The translations under genes and the position numbers were made by a program. Below the pieces are notes generated by a model. It did no database searches. It saw only the letters and a program-made list of their open reading frames with translations, and was not told the DNA's origin. Positions 1-5,836 of a DNA stretch of 13,491 nucleotides are shown piece after piece. Source of the DNA: Pseudomonadota bacterium (GTDB lineage: Bacteria; Pseudomonadota; Gammaproteobacteria; Steroidobacterales; Steroidobacteraceae); contig JAKBCG010000031.1 of assembly GCA_021808035.1 (NCBI GenBank), forward strand, positions 1-13,491, in the 5' to 3' direction. Within the stretch, counting starts at the first letter, position 1, and every line of letters begins with the position of its first letter.

Positions 1-1110
1 GCGTTGCTGCTGAATTACTTCGGGCAGGGTGCGATGCTGCTCGAGCATCCGCTGGCGATCAGCAATCCGTTCTATCTGATGGCGCCGTCGTGGGCGCTGC
101 TGCCGCTCGTGCTGCTCGCGACCGCGGCCACCGTGATCGCGTCGCAGGCGGTGATCTCGGGCGTGTTCTCGGTCACCAGCACCGCGGTGAGCCTCGGGCT
201 GCTCCCGCGCCTGCACATCGAGCACTCCTCCGCCGAGAACGTCGGGCAGATCTACGTGCCGACGATGAATTGGGTGCTGATGACCGCGGCGCTCGCGCTG
301 ATCGTCGGTTTCGGCAGCTCCGCGGCGCTCGCCGGCGCCTATGGACTCGCGGTCTCGGGCGCGATGACGATCGTGACACCGCTCACGCTCAGCTTGATCA
401 AGTCGCGCTACGGCCGCGGGAGCTGGCCGTTGCGCGCGGGGATCTCCCTGCTGTTCATCGTCGACCTCGCGTTCCTGTTCGCGAATCTCACGAAGCTCGA
501 GGAGGGCGGCTGGCTGCCGTTGTCGGCCGGGCTGACGATCTACTGGCTGATGCAGACCTGGCAGCGGGGGCGGGCGAGTCTGCTGACCCGGCTGCTACGC
601 GAACAGAAGCCGGTCCGCGACTTCCTCGACGATCTCAAGCGCGATCCCCCGGTGCGCGTCGCCGGCACGGCGATCTTCCTGGATGCGAAGGCATCGGGCA
701 TCCCGCGCGCGTTGCTCAACAACATCAAGTTCAACCGGGTGATGCACGAACGGGTCGTGCTGCTCACGATCGTCACGCGCGAGGAGCCGCGGATCCCGAT
801 CGCGAAGCGGCTCAACGTGACCGAGGTCGGCGCCGGCATCCTGCGATTCGTCGCGCACTTCGGCTTCATGGAGTCGCCGAACATCGCGGAGATCCTGCGA
901 CTGGCGGAGAGTCACGGCGTGCCGTACGAACCGGAGAAGACCACGTTCTTCCTGAGCCGGGAGGAACTGATCCCGGGGCGCCGATCGGACCTGCCGCCGC
1001 TGCGACGTCGCGCGTTCATCCAGATGGCGCGCAATGCCCAGGTGGTCGCCGATTTCTACGGGCTGCCGCCAGGGCGGGTCGTCGAGATCGGTACCCGCGT
1101 CGAGATCTGA
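1..1110 (+). CDS. kup: Kup-type potassium uptake protein, 3' part (5' end outside window)
   Basis: Low-affinity K+:H+ symporter of the KUP/HAK/KT family, in the inner membrane. The reading frame is open from base 1, so the start lies upstream; 369 residues are visible and, against about 620 for the family, roughly 250 are missing. Visible parts are several hydrophobic helices in the first ~190 residues, the family signature GQIYVPTMNW (residues ~80-89), and a cytoplasmic C-terminal domain with the typical GTAIFLDAKASGIPRALLNN block and HERVVLLT. It ends TGA at 1108-1110 and converges on rpiA with only 15 bp between the stop codons, with no clear terminator there. No promoter can be seen because the 5' end is absent. 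Family assignment is firm; substrate and kinetics are inferred from the family. Confidence 0.95.
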   Translation, partial: ALLLNYFGQGAMLLEHPLAISNPFYLMAPSWALLPLVLLATAATVIASQAVISGVFSVTSTAVSLGLLPRLHIEHSSAENVGQIYVPTMNWVLMTAALALIVGFGSSAALAGAYGLAVSGAMTIVTPLTLSLIKSRYGRGSWPLRAGISLLFIVDLAFLFANLTKLEEGGWLPLSAGLTIYWLMQTWQRGRASLLTRLLREQKPVRDFLDDLKRDPPVRVAGTAIFLDAKASGIPRALLNNIKFNRVMHERVVLLTIVTREEPRIPIAKRLNVTEVGAGILRFVAHFGFMESPNIAEILRLAESHGVPYEPEKTTFFLSREELIPGRRSDLPPLRRRAFIQMARNAQVVADFYGLPPGRVVEIGTRVEI

Positions 1111-1125
1111 CCCGCCCGCGGCCGA

Positions 1126-1794
1126 TCAGGGGCCGGACACCGCGATCCGTCGGACGCCGTCGTCTCCCGCGACCAGGAGCTCGTCGGCCCCCCGCCGCGC
1201 GAACAAGCCGACGGTGACGACGCCCGCGATCGCGTCGATGCGCGCTTCGAGCGCCACCGGGTCCTCGATCCGCAGGTTGTGCACGTCGAGAATCACATTG
1301 CCGTTGTCGGTCACGAACCCCTGGCGCCAGACCGGTTCGCCACCGAGTGCGACCACGCGACGCGCGACGTAGGAGCGCGCCATCGGGATCACCTCGACCG
1401 GCAGCGGGAACGCGCCGAGCAGGTCGACCAACTTCCGGTCGTCGATGATGCAGACGAACCGGGACGACGCGGCCGCGACGATCTTCTCGCGGGTCAGCGC
1501 CCCGCCGCCACCCTTGATCAAGACACCGTGCGGCGTCGCCTGATCGGCGCCGTCGACGTAGAGCGGCAGATCGCCGGCGCTGTTCAGGTCGATCTCGGGT
1601 ATCGCGGCGTCGCGCAGGCGCGCGGAGGTCGCGGCCGAACTGGAGACCGCGCCGCGCACGCGCACGCGGCTCGCGCCGAGCGCGCCGATGAACTCCTCGA
1701 CGGTCGAGCCGGTGCCGATCCCGAGGACCATGTCGTCCTCGACGTAACGCAGCGCCGCTTCGGCGGCCGCTCGCTTCTTCGCGCGGGTGTCCAT
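1126..1794 (-). CDS. rpiA: Ribose-5-phosphate isomerase A
   Basis: Interconverts ribose 5-phosphate and ribulose 5-phosphate in the non-oxidative pentose phosphate pathway; cytoplasmic. It has 222 residues, normal for RpiA. Visible motifs: the phosphate-binding loop GIGTGST (25-31), the active-site segment DGAD (81-84), IKGGGGALTREKI (93-105) and FPLPVEVIPMA. The catalytic residues known from E. coli RpiA (Asp81, Asp84, Lys94, Glu103) fall at the same numbers here. The usual Glu after DGAD is Gln85. I chose ATG at 1794 because homology begins there and a GAGG lies about 10 nt upstream. The frame stays open to 2001, but that extension runs through the hairpin and the micro-gene at 1815-1925 and has no family similarity. 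The hairpin at 1815-1844 sits just upstream and could limit readthrough from the micro-gene into rpiA. Confidence 0.96.
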   Translation of the reverse strand: MDTRAKKRAAAEAALRYVEDDMVLGIGTGSTVEEFIGALGASRVRVRGAVSSSAATSARLRDAAIPEIDLNSAGDLPLYVDGADQATPHGVLIKGGGGALTREKIVAAASSRFVCIIDDRKLVDLLGAFPLPVEVIPMARSYVARRVVALGGEPVWRQGFVTDNGNVILDVHNLRIEDPVALEARIDAIAGVVTVGLFARRGADELLVAGDDGVRRIAVSGP

Positions 1795-1814
1795 GACTTT
1801 CCGATCCTCAGAAA

Positions 1815-1844
1815 CGACTGTGCCCGCTTTCGCGGGCACAGTCG
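1815..1844 (-). terminator. Perfect 13-bp hairpin with GAAA tetraloop, probable terminator
   Basis: Arms 1815-1827 and 1832-1844 are exactly complementary (13 bp), with a 4-nt loop. Read as minus-strand RNA the loop is GAAA closed by C-G, a stable GNRA tetraloop; read as plus-strand RNA it is UUUC. It starts 15 nt after the stop of the 21-codon gene, where a terminator belongs, but the U-tract after it is only UUUCU. It may therefore be a weak intrinsic terminator, an attenuator between the micro-gene and rpiA, or an mRNA-end stabiliser. Its GC-rich core, CCCGCGAAAGCGGG, resembles dispersed palindromic repeats known in many proteobacteria. Confidence 0.6.
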
Positions 1845-1859
1845 GTTCGATTCGAAGGC

Positions 1860-1925
1860 TTACTTCTTCTTGGCGGCCTTCTTCTTGGCTACCTTTTTCT
1901 TGGCCTTCTTTGCTTTCGCTGCCAT
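1860..1925 (-). CDS. 21-residue Lys/Ala-rich basic micro-protein
   Basis: The short open frame runs from ATG at 1925 to TAA at 1860 and encodes 21 residues: one Met, twelve Lys, seven Ala and one Val. The repeating pattern is AAKKK / KAKKK, like the basic tails of histone H1-like bacterial proteins (AlgP/Hc1/PhaF type) but without any other domain. Start support is strong: GGAG at 1937-1934 lies 8 nt from the ATG. A promoter candidate lies at 1962-1989 and a perfect hairpin 15 nt after the stop, so it looks like its own small transcription unit. Function is unknown. DNA or RNA binding is only suggested by the charge; it could also be a leader peptide for rpiA, since a run of Lys codons before a hairpin is an attenuator-like layout. 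Confidence 0.6.
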   Translation of the reverse strand: MAAKAKKAKKKVAKKKAAKKK

Positions 1926-1961
1926 GTTGAAAACTCCGTTGTCGGGTTAGTCCGGGGACCG

Positions 1962-1989
1962 AGTATATACACGAATCATCAAAATTCAA
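1962..1989 (-). promoter_or_regulatory. Sigma70-like promoter for the Lys/Ala micro-gene
   Basis: On the minus strand TTGAAT (1989-1984) and TATACT (1967-1962) are separated by 16 bp. The -10 box matches consensus at 5 of 6 positions and the -35 at 4 of 6. The segment is clearly AT-rich in a very GC-rich neighbourhood. The expected start of transcription is near 1955, about 30 nt before the ATG at 1925, giving an RNA of roughly 140 nt if it ends at the hairpin. Confidence 0.5.
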
Positions 1990-2037
1990 GCAATACGTCA
2001 CATCGATCCATCGACTCTGTGGTAGTCGCGTTCGCGT

Positions 2038-2502
2038 TCACTCGAGCGAGAGGATGAAATCCCACTGCGCCTTCGTCACCGGCGTCACCGACAATCGGTT
2101 GCCTCGACGCAGGATCACGAGATCCCTGAGCGCGCCACGCGCGTGCGAACGCAACTCCCGCAGCGTGATCGGCCGATCGAGCCTGCGGACGAGGCGCACG
2201 TCGACGACGTACCAGCGCGGCGCGTCGGGGGTGCCGACCGGATCGTAATGGGCGTCCTCTGGATCGAGAGCGGTCGGGTCCGGGTACGCTGCCCGCGCCA
2301 CTTCGACGATCCCGACGATGCCCGGGTCGGCGCAGCCGGAGTGGTAGAAGAACGCCTGATCGCCTTTGCGGAACTCGTCGCGCAACAGGTTGCGCGCCTG
2401 GAAGTTGCGCACGCCGTCCCACGCGGTGACCTTGCGCGGCAGGGCGGCGAGATCGTCGATCCCGAACGTCTCGGGCTCGGATTTCATCAGCCAGTGATTC
2501 AT
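2038..2502 (-). CDS. EVE domain-containing protein (Thy1/THYN1-like)
   Basis: Small soluble protein of 154 residues that is almost entirely one EVE domain, a PUA-like fold thought to bind modified bases in nucleic acid. Family signatures are visible: WLMKSEP at residues 4-10, WDGVRNFQARN at 28-38, and the FFYHSG strand at 51-56 whose aromatic residues help form the base-binding pocket. No other domain is fused, so it belongs to the stand-alone THYN1/YyhE-like group. Its ATG overlaps the stop of the cyclo-ligase gene by ATGA, so the two are translated in tandem. The precise ligand and biological role in bacteria are not established. No convincing intrinsic terminator follows; only a 5-bp inverted repeat (2012-2016/2024-2028) is seen. 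Confidence 0.93.
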   Translation of the reverse strand: MNHWLMKSEPETFGIDDLAALPRKVTAWDGVRNFQARNLLRDEFRKGDQAFFYHSGCADPGIVGIVEVARAAYPDPTALDPEDAHYDPVGTPDAPRWYVVDVRLVRRLDRPITLRELRSHARGALRDLVILRRGNRLSVTPVTKAQWDFILSLE

Positions 2503-3095
2503 CGGTGTGGTCCCGCGAACGTGGTCAGGCCGCTCTCGGTCGCGAGCGCATCGAGGCGCAAATCCCACCGGTCGGCCGAGATTGCCTCGACGCGCTGGCA
2601 GTCGAATGCGATGCCGATCAATCGAGGTCCGCGCCAGGCTCGCCGTCGCGCGCGAAACGCGAACGCGCGGTCGTAATATCCGCCACCCATCCCGAGCCGG
2701 TGTCCGTGACGGTCGACCCCGACCACGGGAACGACGACGAGGTTCAGCCAGCGTGCGCCGACCGGTCGACCGGAGCGGCGGGGTTCGGGGATTCCATAGG
2801 CGCCCGGGCGCATACGTCCCACGAGCGGATAGAATCGCAGCGTCCGCCGGCGCTGGTTCGCGATGACCGGTAGGTACAGGCGGACGCCGCGCCGGCGCGC
2901 GCTCGCGACCAGGCGGGCGGTGTCGGTCTCGCTGTGCATCGGAACGTAGATCGCGACCGCCGCCCCGGCCGCGAAACGATGCAAGCGGATGATCGCGAGC
3001 GCGGCGTCGCGTGAGCGGGCCGCACGTTCCCCGGCGGACAGCGCGCGCCGCCGCGCGCGCAACTCGGTGCGCAAGGCCGTTTTGCCGGTCTTCAT
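2499..3095 (-). CDS. fau: 5-formyltetrahydrofolate cyclo-ligase
   Basis: Converts 5-formyl-THF to 5,10-methenyl-THF using ATP, returning stored folate to one-carbon metabolism; cytoplasmic. It has 198 residues, normal for the family. The N-terminal helix (KTALRTELRARRRAL) is typical. The nucleotide/folate-binding core VPVVGVDRHGHRLGMGGGYYDR spans about 123-143 (its glycine-rich centre is LGMGGGYYD), followed by GIAFDCQ (161-167) and the RWDLRLDALATE closing motif. I chose ATG at 3095 because homology begins there. The frame remains open to 3221, but that extension lies inside the 6S RNA. Location directly downstream of 6S RNA is the standard gammaproteobacterial order, in which 6S and ygfA (fau) share a transcript. 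The stop overlaps the EVE gene start. Confidence 0.95.
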   Translation of the reverse strand: MKTGKTALRTELRARRRALSAGERAARSRDAALAIIRLHRFAAGAAVAIYVPMHSETDTARLVASARRRGVRLYLPVIANQRRRTLRFYPLVGRMRPGAYGIPEPRRSGRPVGARWLNLVVVPVVGVDRHGHRLGMGGGYYDRAFAFRARRRAWRGPRLIGIAFDCQRVEAISADRWDLRLDALATESGLTTFAGPHR

Positions 3096-3113
3096 CGTCT
3101 CGCGGTCCGTGGA

Positions 3114-3287
3114 GTGGATGGCGCCACCCGCCTGTGCCGTTTTGGACCGTTGCTCCCGACCTGAGCAACAAGTGGGACCGTCTGCAGCAATTAAGGCTTT
3201 CCGCTCTCGGCGGACTTGCACAATGTTGCCGGCAAGACTCCGGTCCCTGGGGTTTACAAATTAGGGTCGAGAGGTAACCCGATCCGC
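3114..3287 (-). ncRNA. ssrS: 6S RNA
   Basis: Regulatory RNA that mimics an open promoter and binds sigma70 RNA polymerase. Evidence is position (between zapA and fau, same strand), length and fold. A closing stem pairs 3273-3285 with 3116-3128 (11 of 13 positions, two G-U). An inner 7-bp stem pairs 3241-3247 with 3174-3180. Between them lies a large bubble whose 3' side carries a 7-bp hairpin (arms 3149-3155 and 3163-3169), as in E. coli 6S. The conserved AAGCCTTAA (minus strand, 3199-3191) lies next to a small apical hairpin (3200-3214). Ends are estimated from the stem and may be off by about 10 nt. No clear promoter of its own was found, so it may be processed from the zapA transcript. Confidence 0.9.
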
Positions 3288-3336
3288 ATCGAACACCGCA
3301 GGCGGCGCCAAACCTTTGACTCGGGAGAGGGGCGTC

Positions 3337-3651
3337 TCACAGCTCGAGCTGCTGGCCCTTCTCCAATGCAGACTCTACCCGCTCGCGCAGGATACGCAAG
3401 CGTCCGCCGACCTCGGTCTCCAGATGGGTGTCGCTTTGGCGCATCCGCAGCAGCTCGTTCGCCATGTTCAAGGCCGCGATCACCGCGATGCGGTCGAGAC
3501 CGACCACCTTGCCACCATCGCGGATCTCGCGCATCCGCGCGTTCAGGAATTCCGCGGAATCCAGCAGCGCCGCGCGCTCCTCGGGGGGGCAGCTGATCTG
3601 GTATTCCTTCTCGAGGATCCGAACGGTGACCCGGGCCGGCGTGTCGCTCAT
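3337..3651 (-). CDS. zapA: Cell division protein ZapA
   Basis: Cytoplasmic protein that bundles and stabilises FtsZ filaments at the division ring. It has 104 residues, close to E. coli ZapA (109). The N-terminal globular part contains VTVRILEKEYQISCPPEE (8-25), then a helix with the family pattern LNARMREIRDGGKVVGLDRIAVIAALNMANELL (in pieces over 36-68), then a C-terminal coiled coil (about 70-104) used for dimerisation and tetramerisation. ATG at 3651 overlaps the stop of the upstream coiled-coil gene by ATGA, so translation is probably coupled. 6S RNA starts about 50 nt after its stop. Confidence 0.95.
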   Translation of the reverse strand: MSDTPARVTVRILEKEYQISCPPEERAALLDSAEFLNARMREIRDGGKVVGLDRIAVIAALNMANELLRMRQSDTHLETEVGGRLRILRERVESALEKGQQLEL

Positions 3652-3878
3652 TGCTGTTCCATCGATTTCAGCCGTCCGATCATCGCCTCGACCCGGGCGC
3701 GCACCTGCTCGTTCTTCTGCAGCAGGCTCGCGCGCTCGCTGGTGAGCGCTTCCTGGCGCTGCCGCAGCGCACGGTTCTCTTCCTTGATCTGGCCAACCGT
3801 CGCGATCAAGTCGTCCAGGCGCTTCTCGAGCCGCTTGAGCTCGAGCTCGACGGCGGATTTCGCTGCGGGTTCGCCCAT
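3648..3878 (-). CDS. Small coiled-coil protein upstream of zapA (TIGR02449-like)
   Basis: A 76-residue, highly charged protein predicted to be almost one continuous coiled coil from about residue 8 to 73, with heptads rich in Leu, Glu, Lys and Arg (for example LELKRLEKRLDDLI and IKEENRALRQRQEAL). Size, composition and position directly before zapA fit the small conserved family TIGR02449, and it resembles ZapB in type; I infer a role with ZapA at the division septum, not shown by sequence. No Shine-Dalgarno precedes ATG 3878, and the best promoter would start transcription about 2 nt upstream, suggesting a leaderless mRNA. The frame is open much further upstream, but that part is antisense to ygfB. 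Confidence 0.85.
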   Translation of the reverse strand: MGEPAAKSAVELELKRLEKRLDDLIATVGQIKEENRALRQRQEALTSERASLLQKNEQVRARVEAMIGRLKSMEQQ

Positions 3879-3886
3879 GGAACAGG

Positions 3887-3915
3887 AATATAGAGCCCAG
3901 CCCACCGCATTGCAA
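3887..3915 (-). promoter_or_regulatory. Sigma70-like promoter for the coiled-coil gene - zapA - 6S - fau unit
   Basis: On the minus strand TTGCAA (3915-3910) and TATATT (3892-3887) are separated by exactly 17 bp; the -10 matches consensus at 5 of 6 and the -35 at 4 of 6. It is the only AT-rich patch in the divergent interval. The expected start is near 3880, two bases before ATG 3878. Confidence 0.5.
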
Positions 3916-3938
3916 AGGGCGCCGCGCGCGGCATGGGG

Positions 3939-3944
3939 TATCAT
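3939..3944 (+). promoter_or_regulatory. Candidate -10 element for ygfB
   Basis: TATCAT followed by GCGGCC and then ATG at 3951. This would place +1 at the A of the ATG. No good -35 lies 16-18 bp upstream, so support is weak, but the same arrangement recurs before yciH (CATAAT-GCGGCCG-ATG). Confidence 0.3.
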
Positions 3945-3950
3945 GCGGCC

Positions 3951-4514
3951 ATGATCCCGGGCATCCGCTTCAAAGACTTCGAGGACATTCTCGCGGCGGC
4001 GGGCAGCCATGCCGATGCCGCCGAGGCCCATGGATCCTTGTGCGGCGCGTTGTGCGCGACGTCGCCATACCGGATCGACGACTGGGTGAACGAAATCCTG
4101 CCCCACGCCGCGTCGTTGGTGCCGGAAGACGTGGCGACGATCGAGCGGGTATTCAGCGCGACCGCGGCGGCGTTCGGCGACCAGGGAATGGCGTTCGCGC
4201 CACTGTTGCCCGACGACGAGCAGCCATTGTCGGGCCGGGCGAATGCGCTGGCGTTGTGGTGCACGGGCTTCCTGTACGGACTCGGCGCCGGCCGGATCGC
4301 CGACCTCGACGCCTTGTCCGGACACGTCGGGGAGATCGTCCGCGATTTCACCGAGATCGCCCGCGCGAGCGGCGACGACGCCGACGGCGACGAGGCGAAC
4401 GAACAGGCCTACGCGGAGCTGGTGGAGTTCATCCGCGTGGCCGCGCAGGTGGTGTTCGAAGAACTGCATCCGCTGCGGGCGCAGGTGTTCTCGCCGGGCC
4501 CGCAGCTGCACTGA
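3951..4514 (+). CDS. ygfB: UPF0149 / YecA-YgfB family protein
   Basis: All-helical cytoplasmic protein of 187 residues (E. coli YgfB is about the same size). Recognisable family features are the early EAHGSLCGALCA block (22-33), the internal LWCTGFLYGLG segment (about 102-112), and the C-terminal YAELVEFIRVAAQVVFEELHP region. The biochemical function is poorly known; in Pseudomonas aeruginosa YgfB has been reported to dampen AlpA-driven expression of ampDh3, which affects beta-lactam resistance. I prefer ATG 3951 over the in-frame ATG 3933 because homology begins there. It heads the ygfB-pepP-ubiH-ubiI unit, and pepP follows after 17 nt. Confidence 0.9.
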   Translation: MIPGIRFKDFEDILAAAGSHADAAEAHGSLCGALCATSPYRIDDWVNEILPHAASLVPEDVATIERVFSATAAAFGDQGMAFAPLLPDDEQPLSGRANALALWCTGFLYGLGAGRIADLDALSGHVGEIVRDFTEIARASGDDADGDEANEQAYAELVEFIRVAAQVVFEELHPLRAQVFSPGPQLH

Positions 4515-4531
4515 GCGAAGCATCGTCCGAC

Positions 4532-5836
4532 GTGGATCGCAAGGAATTCAGCCGCCGCCGCGCGCAATTGATGCGTTCGCTCGGTCGCGACGCGATCGCA
4601 ATCCTGCCGGCCGCGCCGGTCCGGACCCGCAACGGCGACATCGAGTACGACTACCGGCAGGATAGCTATTTCCACTACCTCACCGGTTTCCCGGAACCCG
4701 ATGCGGTCGCGGTGCTCGCGCCGGGCCGGGCACAGGGCGAGTACCTGCTGTTCGTCCGGGACCGGGACCGTGAACGCGAGGATTGGGACGGGCCACGTGC
4801 CGGACCGGAAGGGGCGGTCGACGATTACGGGGCCGACGACGCGTTCCCGATCGCCGACATCGACGAGATCCTGTTCGGCCTGATGGAAGGGCGCCCGAAG
4901 ATCCACTACACGATGGGCATCAACGAGGAATTCGATCCGCGCGTCCTGGGCTGGGTCAATGCGCTGCGGGTCGAGGCGCGCCATGGGACCTGCGCGCCGC
5001 AGGAGATCGCCGCGCTGTCGCACCTGATCGACGATCTGCGCCTGTTCAAGAGCCGCGGGGAAATCGCCGCGATGCGCCGGGCGGCCGAGATCACGGTCGG
5101 CGGCCATCGGCGCGCGATGCGGTTCGCGCGCCCCGGCGTGTTCGAGTACGAGATCGCCGCCGAGCTGATCCACGAGTTCAAGCGCCACCACGCCGAGCAC
5201 GCCTATCATCCGGTGATCGGCGGCGGCGCGAACACCTGCATCCTGCACTATCGCGACAACGACCAGATGCTGCGCGACGGGGAGCTGTTGCTGATCGACG
5301 CCGGTTGCGAGTTCGACTGCTATGCGGCGGACGTGACGCGCACCTTCCCCGTCGGCGGGCGCTTCACGCCCCCGCAACGGGCCGTGTACGAGATCGTGCT
5401 GCGTGCCCAGGCGGCGGCCATCGACAAGGCCCGTCCGGGCAACGACTGGAACGACCCGCACGAGGCGGCGGTGCGCGTGATCACGCACGGGCTGGTCGAG
5501 ATCGGCCTGCTGAAGGGCCGTCCGGCCCGGCTGATCAAGGAAGGCGCCTACCGGGAGTTCTTCGGGCACCGCACCGGCCATTGGCTCGGCCTCGACGTCC
5601 ATGATGTCGGCGACTACAAGGTCGACGGCGAGTGGCGTCTGCTGGAACCCGGCATGGTCGTCACGGTCGAACCTGGCATCTATCTGCGCCCGTCTCCGAA
5701 GGTCCCGAAGGAGTTCTGGAACATCGGCGTGCGCATCGAGGACGACGTATGGATCGGCGCGGAGGGTCCGGAAGTGTTGACGGCCGCTCTCGAGAAGGAC
5801 CCGGACGCGCTGGAGCGTCTGGTGCAAGCGTCATGA
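4532..5836 (+). CDS. pepP: Xaa-Pro aminopeptidase P
   Basis: Cytoplasmic Mn2+-dependent peptidase (M24B) that removes an N-terminal residue preceding proline. It has 434 residues against 441 in E. coli. The N-terminal domain (to ~170) has RNGDIEYDYRQDSYFHYLTGF; the C-terminal pita-bread domain carries the dinuclear metal ligands Asp256, Asp267, His350, Glu380 and Glu403 within IDAGCEFDCYAADVTRTFP, GHRTGHWLGLDVHD, VTVEPGIY and VRIEDD. The start is uncertain: GTG 4532 gives a start like the E. coli one (DRKEFSRRR), while an in-frame CTG at 4511 overlapping the ygfB stop would add SEASSDV, also similar to E. coli (MSEIS). Its stop overlaps the ubiH start (ATGA). It is a usual neighbour of the ubiquinone genes, though it has no known part in that pathway. 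Confidence 0.95.
   Translation: MDRKEFSRRRAQLMRSLGRDAIAILPAAPVRTRNGDIEYDYRQDSYFHYLTGFPEPDAVAVLAPGRAQGEYLLFVRDRDREREDWDGPRAGPEGAVDDYGADDAFPIADIDEILFGLMEGRPKIHYTMGINEEFDPRVLGWVNALRVEARHGTCAPQEIAALSHLIDDLRLFKSRGEIAAMRRAAEITVGGHRRAMRFARPGVFEYEIAAELIHEFKRHHAEHAYHPVIGGGANTCILHYRDNDQMLRDGELLLIDAGCEFDCYAADVTRTFPVGGRFTPPQRAVYEIVLRAQAAAIDKARPGNDWNDPHEAAVRVITHGLVEIGLLKGRPARLIKEGAYREFFGHRTGHWLGLDVHDVGDYKVDGEWRLLEPGMVVTVEPGIYLRPSPKVPKEFWNIGVRIEDDVWIGAEGPEVLTAALEKDPDALERLVQAS

Noticed and set aside
1111..1125. Bidirectional terminator between kup and rpiA
   Set aside because: Only 15 bp between the stops, without a convincing hairpin and U-tract.
1795..2001. N-terminal extension of RpiA by 69 residues
   Set aside because: It crosses the hairpin, the micro-gene in another frame and the promoter, and has no RpiA similarity; RpiA has its normal length from ATG 1794.
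2012..2028. Inverted repeat after the EVE gene as a terminator
   Set aside because: Only 5 bp of stem with a 7-nt loop and no U-tract; too weak to call.
3096..3221. N-terminal extension of the cyclo-ligase by 42 residues
   Set aside because: It lies within the 6S RNA and does not resemble the family; the protein has normal length from ATG 3095.
3258..3263. TAATTT on the minus strand as a -10 box for a short RNA
   Set aside because: No -35 fits, and the segment lies inside the single-stranded 5' bubble of the 6S RNA, which explains its AT richness. Starting there would also lose the closing stem 3273-3285/3116-3128.
4409..5827. A 472-codon minus-strand frame antisense to pepP
   Set aside because: Same composition artefact; the plus strand has all PepP metal ligands.
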